Source: Coffea arabica
Lineage: Eukaryota > Streptophyta > Magnoliopsida > Gentianales > Rubiaceae
Length of the DNA: 64,000 bases
Direction: 5' to 3'
Assembly: GCF_036785885.1 (NCBI RefSeq)
Contig: NC_092312.1
Location: forward strand, 19,486,001 to 19,550,000
A program made the translations under genes and the position numbers. The notes under the pieces were generated by a model. It had not been told where the DNA came from. It saw nothing but the letters and a program-made list of their open reading frames with translations, and did no database searches. Shown here piece by piece: positions 36,576 through 48,176 of the stretch. The stretch's first letter is position 1. Every line of letters begins with the position of its first letter.

Positions 36576-37541
36576 TAAGTTTTGCAATCTTTATCCCCTC
36601 TGATTTAAAGGAATGCCAAGATTTTGCATTGTCTTTTTTTTTTTTTTTTTTTATTTTATAAATCTTATTGTATTAGGAGGAGAAGTCTTCGGGAAAGGGA
36701 CGGTGGGAGGAGAGGGACGCCTCCTGCTGCTGATTCTGTGATGTTCCTGTCTGCTGCTACTGTTCCTTGACAGAGATGATGTTGAACAACACTCTAGGAA
36801 GAAATTTAAACTCCTCCCAGTAGCCATCAGACCAAAACCAAGTAATTTTGCATTATCTTGAATTAACATAATACGTCGACACGTAAATTTCAATTGTCTG
36901 GTCAATGGAATTGAATACCACCTCCGCTTTAGCATGCACATCCCAACAATGCATTAGATTCACATAGAATTACCTTCTCTTTGCTTGGGCCTGGATGGCA
37001 AATTGAGTCTTAACCTGTTACTTCTTTCCCTAGAAATGTTCTCATCTTTCTCCTCTCTTCCTTTTTTTACCCTGTTTTTTTTTTTTCCTTTTGGTGTAAA
37101 GGTTTTAGTTTTGAAATTACCAAATATCCCATCTCTATTACCAGACACAGAGAGAGAAATGAACGCCTTCCTTTACTTGTACAAACAAAGCCTGCTCAAA
37201 ATTTTAATATGTTTAAAAATTGAACGAGTAACGTTGTAGTAAATTACTGCACAAAATTACACTGCATGTAAATAATTAGTCCACTTACATTATAAAGGGG
37301 TAAAAAGAAACAGAAAATCCCTCTCTCTAACTTTTTTTTCCCTTTCCTTAATCGTTAGTATAATACACAATACAAAATTTTAATCGCCAAAAATTTTTCC
37401 CTAGGACTAAAAGCGGTTGCCTGTTGGCTGAGATAGAAGAAACCATGTCAAAAAATGCCTAAACATCACAACTCAATCGTAGACCTGAGGGATGAAACGT
37501 GCTGGCCCTTTTGGCCAGCGGACAAAACCATTCTTCCTCCA
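36576..37541. other. Intergenic, 3' flank of the DnaJ gene
   Basis: Contains a T run at 36631-36652 and the 3' UTR of the minus-strand DnaJ gene near its right end. A minus-strand segment at about 36780-36960 has codon-like composition (reading EVVFNSIDQTIEIYV and FWSDGYWEEFKF, with a stop between). It may be a gene fragment, but I recognise no family. Confidence 0.4.
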
Positions 37542-40500
37542 CTATCTTCTACTGTTGGGGGCTTTGGCCTTGTTTAGATTGGCAAGTTCTTCAATTAGCT
37601 TCCTCTCTTCTCCGCTCAGCCGCTTCGGAATCTCAACTTGCACCCTGACAAGCTGATCACCCCTCATGTTGCTTTTGTTTAAGAAAGGCACACCCTTTTT
37701 CGCCATTACCAAGGTTGTCCCTGGCTGAGTTCCAGATGGAACCTTAAGATCAACCATTCCATCTACAGTAGGGACCTTGAGAGTCGTCCCCAGAATAGCA
37801 TCAATGTAGGTCACCTTGCAAGTGTAGAGAATATTTGTATCATCGCGCTTCAGTACAGGATCTGGACGAACTTCTATAATAACAAAAAGATCCCCAGGGG
37901 GTCCCCCTCTCCTTCCAGCGTTACCTTCTGATCGAACCCGTAACCGGCTCCCAGAATCAACCCCAGCAGGGACTTTCAAGCTAATCCGCTTCGACTTCCT
38001 CACACGACCATCACCGCCACATGTGTTGCATGGCGTGGAGGTCTCTCCAGCACCACCACAAGCAGAGCATGGCATTATTTGCTGGAACACACCAAGCGGG
38101 GTCCTTGCAGATGAGACAACCTGTCCTTGGCCCCCGCATGCACTACATTTAGCAGTTCTGGTCCCTGGTTTTGCACCTGACCCATCGCAGGTGCCACAGT
38201 TCTCAAGCCGCATTATTTCAATCTCCTTTTCAACCCCAAAGATGGCTTCTTTGAAATCTAAAACTAGATTGTACACCTGGTCTTCGCCTTCAGTGGCCCG
38301 GTTCCTAGAGCCTCTGGCACCCATACCCATACCACCGAGGCCATCAAACAAGGACTCAAATAGATCAAAGGGGTTGCTGAAATCCTACCATAGTGAACCA
38401 AAAAGATGTCAAGATATGAGTAGTCAATACACAGGAGCCTCTCAAAGAAAGAGGATGGTTACTGTTTCCTCAGAGTAAAAGAAACTCACCCCCATGCCCA
38501 TAGAACCTTTAAGCCCTGCCTCCCCATACCTGTCGTAAATGGAACGTTTCTCATCATCTGACAAAACCTGTCGCAAAGAGGTTACTTTTCAACTTGGCAA
38601 TTGCAAACAAATTTTCCTTGACTACATTATTGATGGGCTATCAACTCAACCTTAACAGTTACGATGATCATGACATACCTCATAAGCATTGCTGATCTCT
38701 TTGAATTTCTGTTCTGCTCCAGGTTCTCTGCAAGCAAGTAATTAGGCTTCATTGAACATTTAAAAAAACGTATAATATACATCCTTAAATAAGTGCACAA
38801 CTTATATGGAACAGAGTTCAAGGCTCGAAAATTTGGTGGCATAAAGAAAAAGTTATAAGAACAGAACCAATTTAACGACTCTGGGTCACGTGCTATCAAA
38901 TACCCATTTCAACGACATTGAGGCTACCAAAGTAAATTCATTTTCTTAAAAAGAAAAAAAAAAGAAAAACTATAGCAAAACAAAGTTTAGGCCACCTTAA
39001 AGAACATTGAGCTATATTTCATATCAAACTGGGTTCAAAGCATGAAGAAGTTCTCCACCCAGTGAAACTATATCTATAACTTGCCAATGTGATCTAAAGG
39101 TTTGGCTGTAACTCACAGTTGAAACCATTTTGCTAGAACACCAAATATTCTAACTCTGACTTAAAGGAGAGATGTACTTACAAAGTTTATCTGAAAATTA
39201 GAAACTGTAGGTTTGTCTAGCTAATGGTAACCATCTTACACGTGGCAAAGCAGAAAATGGCAATGCTACGAAAAGGAATATAAGAAAAAGAAAGGGCACA
39301 ATAGAATTACGTATTTAGCTTCAATTGTGTGGAATCATCTACCTAATACGACAGCCAGCTTCAAGCTTTCTGATAGATTATTTTGATAGACCAAATGGAA
39401 AGAAATCAAACCCTCAACCCTGATATGAGAAATGCACTGTAGCAAATAGCTGGAACTAAGTACTGCCTCAGTCTTTCATATGTGGCTATGTATCCTCAAA
39501 TCAGTGTTACATACTAATCGATTTCAAGTTTCAATAACACTCCCCTCCAGAAGACTAAAGAGAATCAGAATAAGGGAAAAAAGAACTAACAATTAAAGAA
39601 GAAAAATTTTAGCATGGTCACTTGGTCACCAAGTCGGTGTAAGCAACTATCAGAACTTCTTATTGGACATCACTGTCAGTCCCTTCCTTCTAAATCTAGG
39701 ACTTTTGACGTAAAGGCCTTGCATTATATGCTGTCAATAGCTGCTCACCACTTATTCATCGACACAAATAAAAATTTGTCAGATCATATCCCTTTAAGAA
39801 CAACTAACATATGGCTCATCTGCGGTAGGTCAGATGGAGAGAGAATATAACATGTGGTCACTTTTTCATTGAGTTTGCGTGAGCAACTAACCACACCATC
39901 TTATTGGACATCATTGCAAGACCATTCTTTCTGAAGTAGGACCTGTGATGCAAATGCCTTGCACTAGATGTTGTCAACAGCTGCTCCCACTTGCTCATTG
40001 ACACACATATATTTATCGGATCAAATCCCTCTAAGAATGAGTAAAATATGGCTAGTTTAAGGTAGGTCTGATATGGAGAAAAAATATTATATTGTTGAGT
40101 TGGATGCCCACTAGAAGATTCAAATGTTTCAGGTCCTAGTGCATCTTATACCAAAGATGGCTTCCAAAAAGGCTCATTACCAATAAGATTTAGAATATAG
40201 CATATGGTTGAGCAAAAAACGGTGAGTCATAATTCATGACCATGAATAGAACGTTCAGAACTAGAAAGTAGCTTTAGAAATTAGTCAAACCAACATTGAC
40301 AACTCTTATTTCCCATGCAAACTTAAAACACTTCCCAAGAAATTGGTCAAGAAGGTGGTGTGTCCCATGAGAAAGCAATCTGGACTATATGCTTGAGAAA
40401 CTTGAATAAAATTCAAGAAATATGCGAGGAAGGTCCAGCTTTCATGAGCAGAAACATTTTCAGCTGTAACTATGAGATACAGCCCAGCTATTCCTTAACA

Positions 40501-43177
40501 AAGTAACTCCTAGTTATGATTTAAGGACATAAAACTAGAGCAGCCAAGATTGGAGAAGCAGACAGTTCCTTGATAAGATATAGTGCAAGCACATTCAATT
40601 GAATTACATCGTCTACTTATATGTTTCAAATGACCCCTCTCATTATACATGTTCACCTATTAACTTCTTCCAGTTCAAGGTTTATCATACGGTAATCAAT
40701 TTGTACCATGGAAAGACCAAACAGATCGTCAAACAAAAAGCATTGATTAATACAGAAGACTAGGGATGCATATTAACAAAAGGACCTCAAGCAAATTATT
40801 GAAGTTTGAAGGTGAAACTTACTTGTTCACATCCGGATGGTAACTTCTGGCAAGCTTCCTATATGCTGAACATGAAAGTATTAACAATCAACATCATAAC
40901 AACTCAAAAAAGATCAGACTGAAGGTGCACTTTCATGCAGAATGATGATATAAAGTATGTTTATGCTTCAGGCAAAGAACAGATACACCAATACAAACAG
41001 AAGGAAGAGAAAACAAAAGATAATACAAGTATAAAATTGTGGAAAAGCTTTTATAAAATGTCCAACATTTTTCCCACAGCAAAATTCATCAGGTAATTAA
41101 CAAGTAGCTGAAGATAAAAAAATGAAATTCAAGGAGACAATGACAACAGTCAAGACTACATAATATCTGAACTTTCAAATAATAGAAAAACAGTTGTCAA
41201 TTATCTGCAGGGTATTGGAAAGAAACTATCCCAGAATTAAGCTACAAACATTCTCCCAAAGACTAAATCTTCAGAATACTTTTTGCAATGGTGTCCAAAT
41301 GTGTAATTAGAAGCTCTTAAGTACGTTAAACAGATACCATAACCATTTTCCTCTACTCTCGATACAGAAAATAGAAATGTAATTGCTGCACTCCGAATTA
41401 TGTAATAGTAAGGTTTACCAGACATGCAATGATATAAGTTCCTAAACCCAGAAAGTTCAGGCAAAAGCTAACAAAGTAAGGTGCTCAGTTCAAGTGACAT
41501 AAAAAATGCCAACTACTAGAACATTTAAAAGCAGCATGATATGGTGAGAAGAGTCAGGTTATACTAACCACTTTTGATTTCTGATTTGCTGGCATTTTTT
41601 GACACACCGAGGACAGAATAATAATCCTGCCCACAAGAGATAATGGTATGTTCATCACATGCCACCCAAAATAAGATACTGAAATCAAGAAACTTAAAAT
41701 TTGTTACAGGTGAATCAATTAGGACAAGGCAATCAATTTAATTGTCTTACTTGTTGAGCTCTAACTGCAAATCGAGCTCCCCTTTTCTGACGTGAATCCT
41801 TGCACAACCCTGAGTTGAAAAGTACATGCAATGGACGTTGAGAAAAAAAGGTTGAACTTGGTGATGCCAATACTTTACTCCGGCTTGCAACACTGCAGCA
41901 CAGAATTGAAAACATAAAAAGTATGTATAAGATCTGCATGTGCAATATCTGTTTGGTGAGAAGACAGCCAATGTCATACTGTAATTGGCATCCCACAAGT
42001 CACCAGCAATATAATATAAGTGCAAAGTTTGCTCTAGCCAGTTAAAAGGACTCATATGCAGACTTTACAAAAAAGTACATTGGTGGTGTGAACATCTGTT
42101 CAATTATGGCACTTTCAAAGATACTTTTTGGTTGAGTAACATTCTGTTACTTGGTGACCAAGAATTGGTAGTCAGTACCCCTACGACAGATCCTTCTTAC
42201 CAATCTTCTAAGTGAACAAACTACAACTGTCACAATCCACTTGGGTACTAGTATTCCTGTAACCAATGTATGAGCCCTGATATTCATCTGACCCACATGT
42301 CCATTCTAGCTCTTTGTACACTGTACACTGACCTGACAATGTATATTCTCCGCAAGATGAGGATAATTCAAAAAGTGGAGTGAACTTAACCAGATTTTGT
42401 GCTAGCAAAGAATAGGGTTTGCATGGGGTCGAAACATGTATGATATTAACACTCCCTCTGAAAATTTCCCAGAGGCAGCCATGTTTTTCAGCTATTATCC
42501 TATCTTATTTTAAGCACTGTGTAAGTGAGTGAGACTCTAAACATGTTGGAAGATGGTTTTCTTTTGTTAATCAATCAGGGGTTCGAGAGGTAGACACGGA
42601 CCAAGGCTTGTTATGCAGAGTTCCACCAAGTCAGGTCACAGTCTTTTCATCTTTTCAAGATCCAAAACCTCACATAGATCCCAGCATAAACATTAGATGA
42701 TTAAGCTAATTTTTCAGATGATAAACAGTTCTGTTGTCAGGAATTCAGACAAATCATTATCGTAGAATCAGATTAGCAATGATATAGAGTTTTATATCTT
42801 CCTATTAAAGTTGTAAAGTTGTACAATTAAAAAACAAGGAACAACCATTATATGTTTCAAGATTGTGGCTAAAAGAATTATATCTTGATATTCGTACAAA
42901 AAGAAAGTAAATATATGATCAGAAGATTGATTGAAAGCGCATTATATAGTTCCAGGAATTCAAGTGTGGCGTAGTTTACTGGAGTTATAGGTGCACTTAA
43001 AAGAAAAATGGACTAGCCCCTCCAACTTAGATTGCTAGCACATTGCACAAAACACAGAAAAATGGCTCACCAATCTGGAGGCAAAGATAGTTTGTTTGTA
43101 ACAGTGAATCGAGCAACTATTTGAGGCTGAACTCCACACCGAGCCATCCATGTACTTCCACAAGGTACGATAGCCAT
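37542..43177 (-). CDS. DJA6: Plastid-targeted DnaJ (type I J-protein, DJA5/DJA6-like)
   Basis: An Hsp40 co-chaperone that stimulates Hsp70 ATPase, here predicted for the chloroplast. Coding exons, in transcript order: 43177-43071, 41892-41751, 41626-41569, 40865-40823, 38727-38679, 38567-38490 and 38384-37542; all introns GT-AG, frame continuous, 439 residues. Residues 1-83 are Ser/Arg-rich and acid-poor, like a transit peptide. The J domain starts at DYYSVLGV (84) with HPD at 112-114. A Gly-rich linker follows, then four CxxCxGxG zinc motifs ([32 protein letters not shown], about 222-285) and the substrate-binding C domain with GDLF and DDTNILYT. A 5' UTR exon with intron is likely: a pyrimidine-rich leader to about 43784, donor there, acceptor near 43187. 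Arabidopsis DJA5/DJA6 have roles in plastid Fe-S cluster work; that link is from family knowledge only. Confidence 0.93.
39613..40090. repeat. Diverged 240-bp tandem duplication in a DnaJ intron
   Basis: The block from TGGTCACTTGGTCACC (39615) to the GGTAGGTCAGATGGAGA region (about 39850) recurs from TGGTCACTTTTTCATT (39855) to GGTAGGTCTGATATGGAGA (about 40080). Shared blocks such as CTTATTGGACATCA, CTTGCA, TGTCAA and ATAGCTGCTC/ACAGCTGCTC keep their order. The copies lie wholly within the intron at 38728-40822 and show no coding signal. The divergence indicates age. Confidence 0.8.
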
Positions 43178-43191
43178 TTATTCTCCTGCTA

Positions 43192-44060
43192 CCAAGGCCA
43201 AAAACAATCGTCAACTTAAGCATTTACAATGCGGTGCAAGATTTAAAAAAAAAAAAAAACTGCAAGACAGCACAAGAAATTACTGTCCATTAAAACCTTT
43301 TCAAGCACAACACAACTGCAAGACAACATAAGAAACTACTCTTCAGTAAAGCCTTATTGAATACCCACTATGACAAAGGCAATTGGATACTCCGGCAACA
43401 AAAGGAGGTAGGTAATCTACATTAGCTCAAGAAAAATTCTAATTTGAAATCCAAAAATGGCATTTTCAAGTGGATAAAGGGTGGGGAGGGGGGAGTCTTT
43501 CAATATAACATTCATATCGTATTGTATTGTGTTTTTCTTTCCTCTTGCTCCTTTTTTTTTTTTTGGCATCCTGCTGACACAGAAACAGCAATAGGACCAT
43601 AACTGTATCAGTCAAACTCCTAAACCTAGGGTTTTGCACCCAGTAATGATAAAAAATAAGCACAAAGGCATAAATTCCATAGAAACTAAGCAAATATATA
43701 CATACTATTGAACAAACGAAAGAGAAGAAGGGATTTATTGAGGAACCGAAATGAGTAAAAACAGTTAAGATTGCGTGCAAACCTGAACTCTATTAGCGAC
43801 TATTGAGTAGGGAATGATTTGCAGGATAGAGGAAGGGAGTTTGTTTTGGAGGGCGAGTGTTTTCTCTGGGGGAAGAGGGGGGGTTGGAGCGGTGGAGCTC
43901 CGGAGCAGAGAAGAAGTTTTTGGGAGGGCGCTTGGTGTCCGGCTCCAAAAGATGATGAGGCTCTCTCCAATAAGGTTATTGGAGAAAGAAAGCGAACAAA
44001 AAACACCCAAAAAAAAAATAAAAAAGGGAGGGCTTTCCAGAACGCTGATAAAAAAACTCC
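43192..44060 (-). promoter_or_regulatory. 5' UTR exon, leader intron and core promoter region of the DnaJ gene
   Basis: On the minus strand, a CT-rich leader (about 44000 to 43784) ends at a good donor (GTTCAG/GTTTGC). An acceptor TAGCAG/GAGAATAA lies ten bases before the start codon at 43177. This would make a leader intron of about 590 bp. No TATA box is obvious in the upstream sequence, which fits the many TATA-less plastid-protein genes. Confidence 0.55.
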
Positions 44061-44099
44061 TTCCTGTGGTGGCCTGCCGACCGCCCAGTGTGCCCCTTT

Positions 44100-45306
44100 T
44101 GTGTTTTCAAACCATACACATCGAGAAGAGAAAAATGAGTGCTCCATGGTCAGCACCAATCTAGTTTTAATGCTTAAGGTTTAGGCAAAATTAATTGTGG
44201 TCATCCATATTTGACACGTGTGCAGTTTTGTTTTCAAAATTTTGGTTAATTAGTTACCGACATACCATTATGTAAGTTATTCATATTGTTTTAAGATTAC
44301 TTTGCATTTTATTTCTTTTTAAAATGTTTAATTCAACAAACAAGTGATTGCATGTGACTAATTCCATAAATATTTGAAAAAAAAAATTCTGTCAATTGTC
44401 TTAAATCTGCTTCAAATTGGGTAACACTAGGGATCAAAATTGTTTTCGTGGAAAATTTAAAGACTAAAATTGCATCAAATACCAACCATTAGGGATTAGA
44501 TTTGTTTTTGCTAAAATTTGAGGGACCAAAATTGCATAAATACCAAACATTGAGGATCAAAACTGCATTTCCAACTATTAATAATGTGTCGAAAATAATG
44601 ATGGATTATGCTAAAAGGCTTCCGTATGAACTTAATGTCCAATAACGTATTATCGTGAACATATTATTCCTTGGCAAATATTTTTTTTTTTACTTACATC
44701 ATAAATATATAAATTAATCTTCTATATACTAACAGTGTACATACTTTCACCACTGAATGGAATGTATGACACATAATCTGAATTTAAATTTGAAATCCAA
44801 ATTTTATATATATATATCATGCATTCAACCGTGATAGTATATACACCATCAGTGCATATAAGATTTATTCTAAATATATTTTCAAACATCTTTTTTAAAT
44901 ATTTTTTATTAATTTTTATTTCACATACAGCGAGCCGCAAAAAAATGCTATAGTATTATTTCAAATAGTTTCCTATCAAAACACACTATCACTATGATAG
45001 TATATAAATTCCGCATGTTAAATTACACCGTAGTTGTCTCATGCAAACCTTTTGTTTTTTTAAGTAAGTTATCTCATGCAAACTTATTTAGACATAGTGA
45101 TTGTCTTCTCACATGATTAAGTGATAGACATAAGAGTTATTAACTTGTTGTAATTAGGCAGCAGATGGGTTCAACTTGTACGCGTATCCCCCGGTTCAAG
45201 GACATTAAAATCCCAATGTTTCATTATTATATATAGCTTCAATCAGTTTTTATTGCTCAACCAAACTATAAATGAAGTTATCAAAGGTTGTAACAGAGAC
45301 TATAGC
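44100..45306. other. Intergenic, AT-rich
   Basis: Upstream of the DnaJ gene. It contains short near-repeated motifs (GGATCAAAATTG, GGGACCAAAATTGCATAAAT, ACCAAACATT) at 44420-44580, a pattern common in plant intergenic DNA, and copy B of the dispersed AT-rich repeat (44690-44880). Confidence 0.5.
44690..44880. repeat. Dispersed AT-rich repeat, copy B
   Basis: Shares ordered blocks (TTAATCTT, AACAGTGTACATA, AATCTGAATTTAAA, CAAATTTT, TCATGCAT) with 4855-5110. The ends are not clear. Confidence 0.4.
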
Positions 45307-45312
45307 GTCAAG

Positions 45313-45396
45313 CCGACCTTAGCTCAGTTGGCAGAGCGGAGGACTGTAGTGTTGACTGTCATCCTTAGGTCGCTGGTTCGAATCCGGCAGGTCGGA
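45313..45396 (+). tRNA. trnY-GUA: tRNA-Tyr (GTA) with intron, copy 1
   Basis: The acceptor arm CCGACCT pairs with AGGTCGG before discriminator A45396. It has box A TAGCTCAGTTGG, anticodon GTA in CTGTAG followed by an 11-base intron, and box B GGTTCGAATCC. An upstream CAA (45309-45311) and TATA-like CTATAG, and a T5 run at 45399-45403, are standard plant Pol III start and stop signals. Without the intron it is 73 nt. Confidence 0.95.
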
Positions 45397-45556
45397 TACT
45401 TTTTCATTATTTTCCCCTGCTCACTTTCCTTTCGATTCCTTTCATTGGTGGTATTTCCGTGGGCGCATGACAAAAAACCTTTACCTTCTGTATCCTTTTC
45501 ACTTTCCTCCCAATGGACATATACTCCCAAATGCATAATTGCTAAATAGTGTCAAG

Positions 45557-45640
45557 CCGACCTTAGCTCAGTTGGCAGAGCGGAGGACTGTAGTGTTGAC
45601 TGTCATCCTTAGGTCGCTGGTTCGAATCCGGCAGGTCGGA
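45557..45640 (+). tRNA. trnY-GUA: tRNA-Tyr (GTA) with intron, copy 2
   Basis: Identical to the first copy over its full length, including the 11-base intron, and with the same CAA upstream and T5 terminator downstream. The upstream TATA-like segment is CTAAATAG instead of CTATAG, because the left junction replaced it. Both copies look functional. Confidence 0.95.
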
Positions 45641-45794
45641 TACTTTTTCATTATTTTCCCCTGCTCACTTTCCTTTCGATTCCTTTCATTGGTGGTATTT
45701 CCGTGGGCGCATGACAAAAAACCTTTACCTTCTGTATCCTTTTCACTTTCCTCCCAATGGACATATACTCCCAAATGCATAATTGCTAAATAGT

Positions 45795-47860
45795 TTATAT
45801 TTACTTCCATTTTTATCTAGATTTTTTATATGAACTCCAACCAATTGGTTGGGATGCTTGAGGAAAAATTGGAAATAAAAAGGAAGGTAGGAAGGATAAA
45901 TTAAGATCAGTTACATGCTTTTCTTCAGGGTAAAAATAAACTATTTGATTAGAAAAAAAAAAAAAAAAAACCTTACTGTTGTTGTAAAAAATTCCCCTGC
46001 ACTTCTTTCCTAAGCTCCCAAAATAAATTGCATCTTTTCTCCTCTACCCCTTGTAGCTTTAAAGTCTCTTTCTCTTTTTTTTCTCACCTCAACTCGCAAG
46101 CAATATTGGGTAGCAAAGCAACCTATTCGTCAAAATCTATATATATATGTATTACAATGGAGGTTTTAGTTGATGCCTTCTGAATGGCTTCCAAATCTCC
46201 CATACTTTTTTTCTAGATTTTTATTTATTTTAATGCATAAATTCAATTAAAAAGTTTGAAATAGTGATTTACAACTAATCTTATGACAATTCAAATTTAA
46301 AATTTAAAAAATTTCCACTTCAAATGAGGCCTCAATAAATTGTTTATTGTTTATTTTTAGACTTTAATCCCTTTTTCCTTCCATAATTAAAGAAAATAAA
46401 TTTGGATAATTTGATTAGTCCTATAGTAAAATTATTCAACCCATTACAACTTTATCACTTTAGCCTGTTTTACTCCTTGATTAATAAAGATTGATTTGTC
46501 AAATCAGAGGAATAATATGATTAGTCCCATTTTTTAATCATTTATATAATAATATTTTTAGCACTCTCCTTTCAGGTATACATATAAATTTGTCAAACAT
46601 TCAGATGACATATACAATTAACTTATTGCAACTAAATCAATTTTTTTAGCCTTAAACTTATCCTATTAGACGTTTATTCCAACCAATGAAATAAACACTT
46701 TGGCATACAATGTCATTTAGATAATTTTTAACATGCGCAAAACTCCATCTGAATAATTTTTCCTATAACATGTATATCAAAAAGTCCACATAAACAAAAT
46801 TTTTATATGAATTTTAAATTAATAAAATGGGCATTTAGATGGTTGTTTATTGGAGTGTTTATCGAAAATTTTAAAATAAATATTTGTTTTAAACGATTAT
46901 CTTGGCTAGTTGTCACAAAAAAAAGTAGTATTTCACCAAAGTTATACCCCAATTACTTTTTCTTGATGATTATAATTATAAATTTTTATTTGGAAAAAAA
47001 ACATTTGAAAAGTTAAGTAACAAATCCTAAATAATAAAAGGAGTAGAAGAATAGGAGTACAAGGTTGGGAAGAGCAAAAGTGAGGTAACAAATCATAAAT
47101 GGTAGAATGAGTATAAAGATAAGAGTATAGGGTTGGGGAGGTTAAAGTTAACAGAATTGTAGATGTGGGTTGAGATGAAAGGATCAAAATGGGTGATTTA
47201 TGTGAGTTAAATGTATATAGTTTTACATGATTTTGGTTATGTTACACATTTACAATCCACTACAATTTTTTTTATTTTTTCTCCCATATTATTTGAGCAA
47301 CAAAATAAGATATCATTGTAATGAACAAAAATAAAAACATATTATAATAATTAATAAATTTTCACCTAAAAATAAAAAATTACATAGAAGAACCAATAGT
47401 GGTGAGTTTCAAATTTTGCACTCTACAAAAATCTCAAAATAATTTAAGTGTGAATGCAAGAAATAAATTAAGAAGGAAAGAAGGGAGTAGGATAAAATTT
47501 AATAAAAATTTAAAAATAAAAATTAAATTATAGGAAAAGAAAGTTAAATATACCTTTGCAAAAAGTAGAGTTAAATATACCTTTGCAAAAAGTAGAGTTA
47601 AATATACCTTTGCAAAATTAGAATACAATTATTTTATTGGTAGTGATTTAAATTTACTTATTAATGAATTTGATTTTACATCTAATTTAATTAGCACTAA
47701 ATAAGTTGTCCCAATCTATCCATTTAAAAGCTAATAATTAATGGGTTCAATTGAGTTACCCATTTGAAACTAATAAAATTGCATACCTGTACTCATTTGT
47801 TGAAGAATGAGTTGAAAAATTGGTCACTTTTTATAATTATAAATGGATGGAAAAAGTAGT
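45795..47860. other. Intergenic, AT-rich, no gene recognised
   Basis: Very A+T-rich, with a poly-A run near 45953-45970 and a 27-bp tandem repeat (47542-47617). Open frames here are low-complexity and resemble nothing. Confidence 0.55.
47542..47617. repeat. 27-bp tandem repeat, about 2.8 copies
   Basis: AGTTAAATATACCTTTGCAA and the following AAAAGTAG repeat with a 27-bp period starting at 47542, 47569 and 47596, with no differences seen. Because the period is a multiple of three, a spurious repetitive open frame appears on the minus strand. Confidence 0.9.
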
Positions 47861-47869
47861 AGAAACGTA

Positions 47870-48176
47870 GCCTACTTCTACTTCTACTCCTACTCTAATC
47901 TACAATACGGGGGAGAGGCTCAACGGGATTTAGAGAAATCAACAGATACTGAACTATTATCAGTCCAGACGATTATGGATTTAAAAAAAGTCACAACAGT
48001 GGCACATTGATAGACTATCATCAGATCAGACAAGCACATTACGCACCTTTATAGATTTTAAAAAAGCCACATATAGTGGTACATTAATAAGAGACAATGT
48101 TCGAACTCTTTACCTCCTACCCCCATCAAAATTTAAAATTTTTAGTGGTGGCCAATAGTCTAAAAAATCGTTGGTT
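47870..48176 (-). mobile_element. tRNA-derived SINE, copy 4
   Basis: On the minus strand it starts AACCAACGAT, then TTGGCCACCACT, a box B GAGTTCGAAC, and ends with GATTAGAGTAGGAGTAGAAG and TAGGCTACG. These are the same start, core and tail blocks in the same order as copies 1-3. No poly-A tail or target duplication was recognised, and two short internal duplications (CACATATAGTGG/CACAACAGTGG context) are present. It is probably older than the others. Confidence 0.6.

Larger units (their letters stand above)
45307..45794 (+). repeat. Perfect 244-bp tandem duplication carrying tRNA-Tyr
   Basis: Units 45307-45550 and 45551-45794 read identical by eye over all 244 bp, including the tRNA and about 150 bp of 3' flank. 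The left flank ATAGC and the unit ends ATAGT share ATAG, a possible microhomology at the duplication junction. Identity in non-coding flank implies a very recent event or ongoing homogenisation. Confidence 0.95.

Noticed and set aside
36651-36941. 96-codon minus-strand frame
   Set aside because: Low family signal. A neighbouring frame looks more protein-like but is broken, so only a possible fragment is mentioned in the intergenic entry.
43765-44184. Frames of 81-121 codons on both strands upstream of the DnaJ start
   Set aside because: They lie in the CT-rich 5' leader of the DnaJ gene and have low-complexity composition. They are better explained as UTR.
45253-45810. Repeated open frames reading PTLAQLAERRTVVLT on the plus strand and long frames on the minus strand
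   Set aside because: They are translations of the two tRNA-Tyr genes and their duplicated flank, not proteins.
47434-47628. Minus-strand frame with FAKVYLTLL repeats
   Set aside because: Caused by the 27-bp tandem repeat, whose period is a multiple of three.
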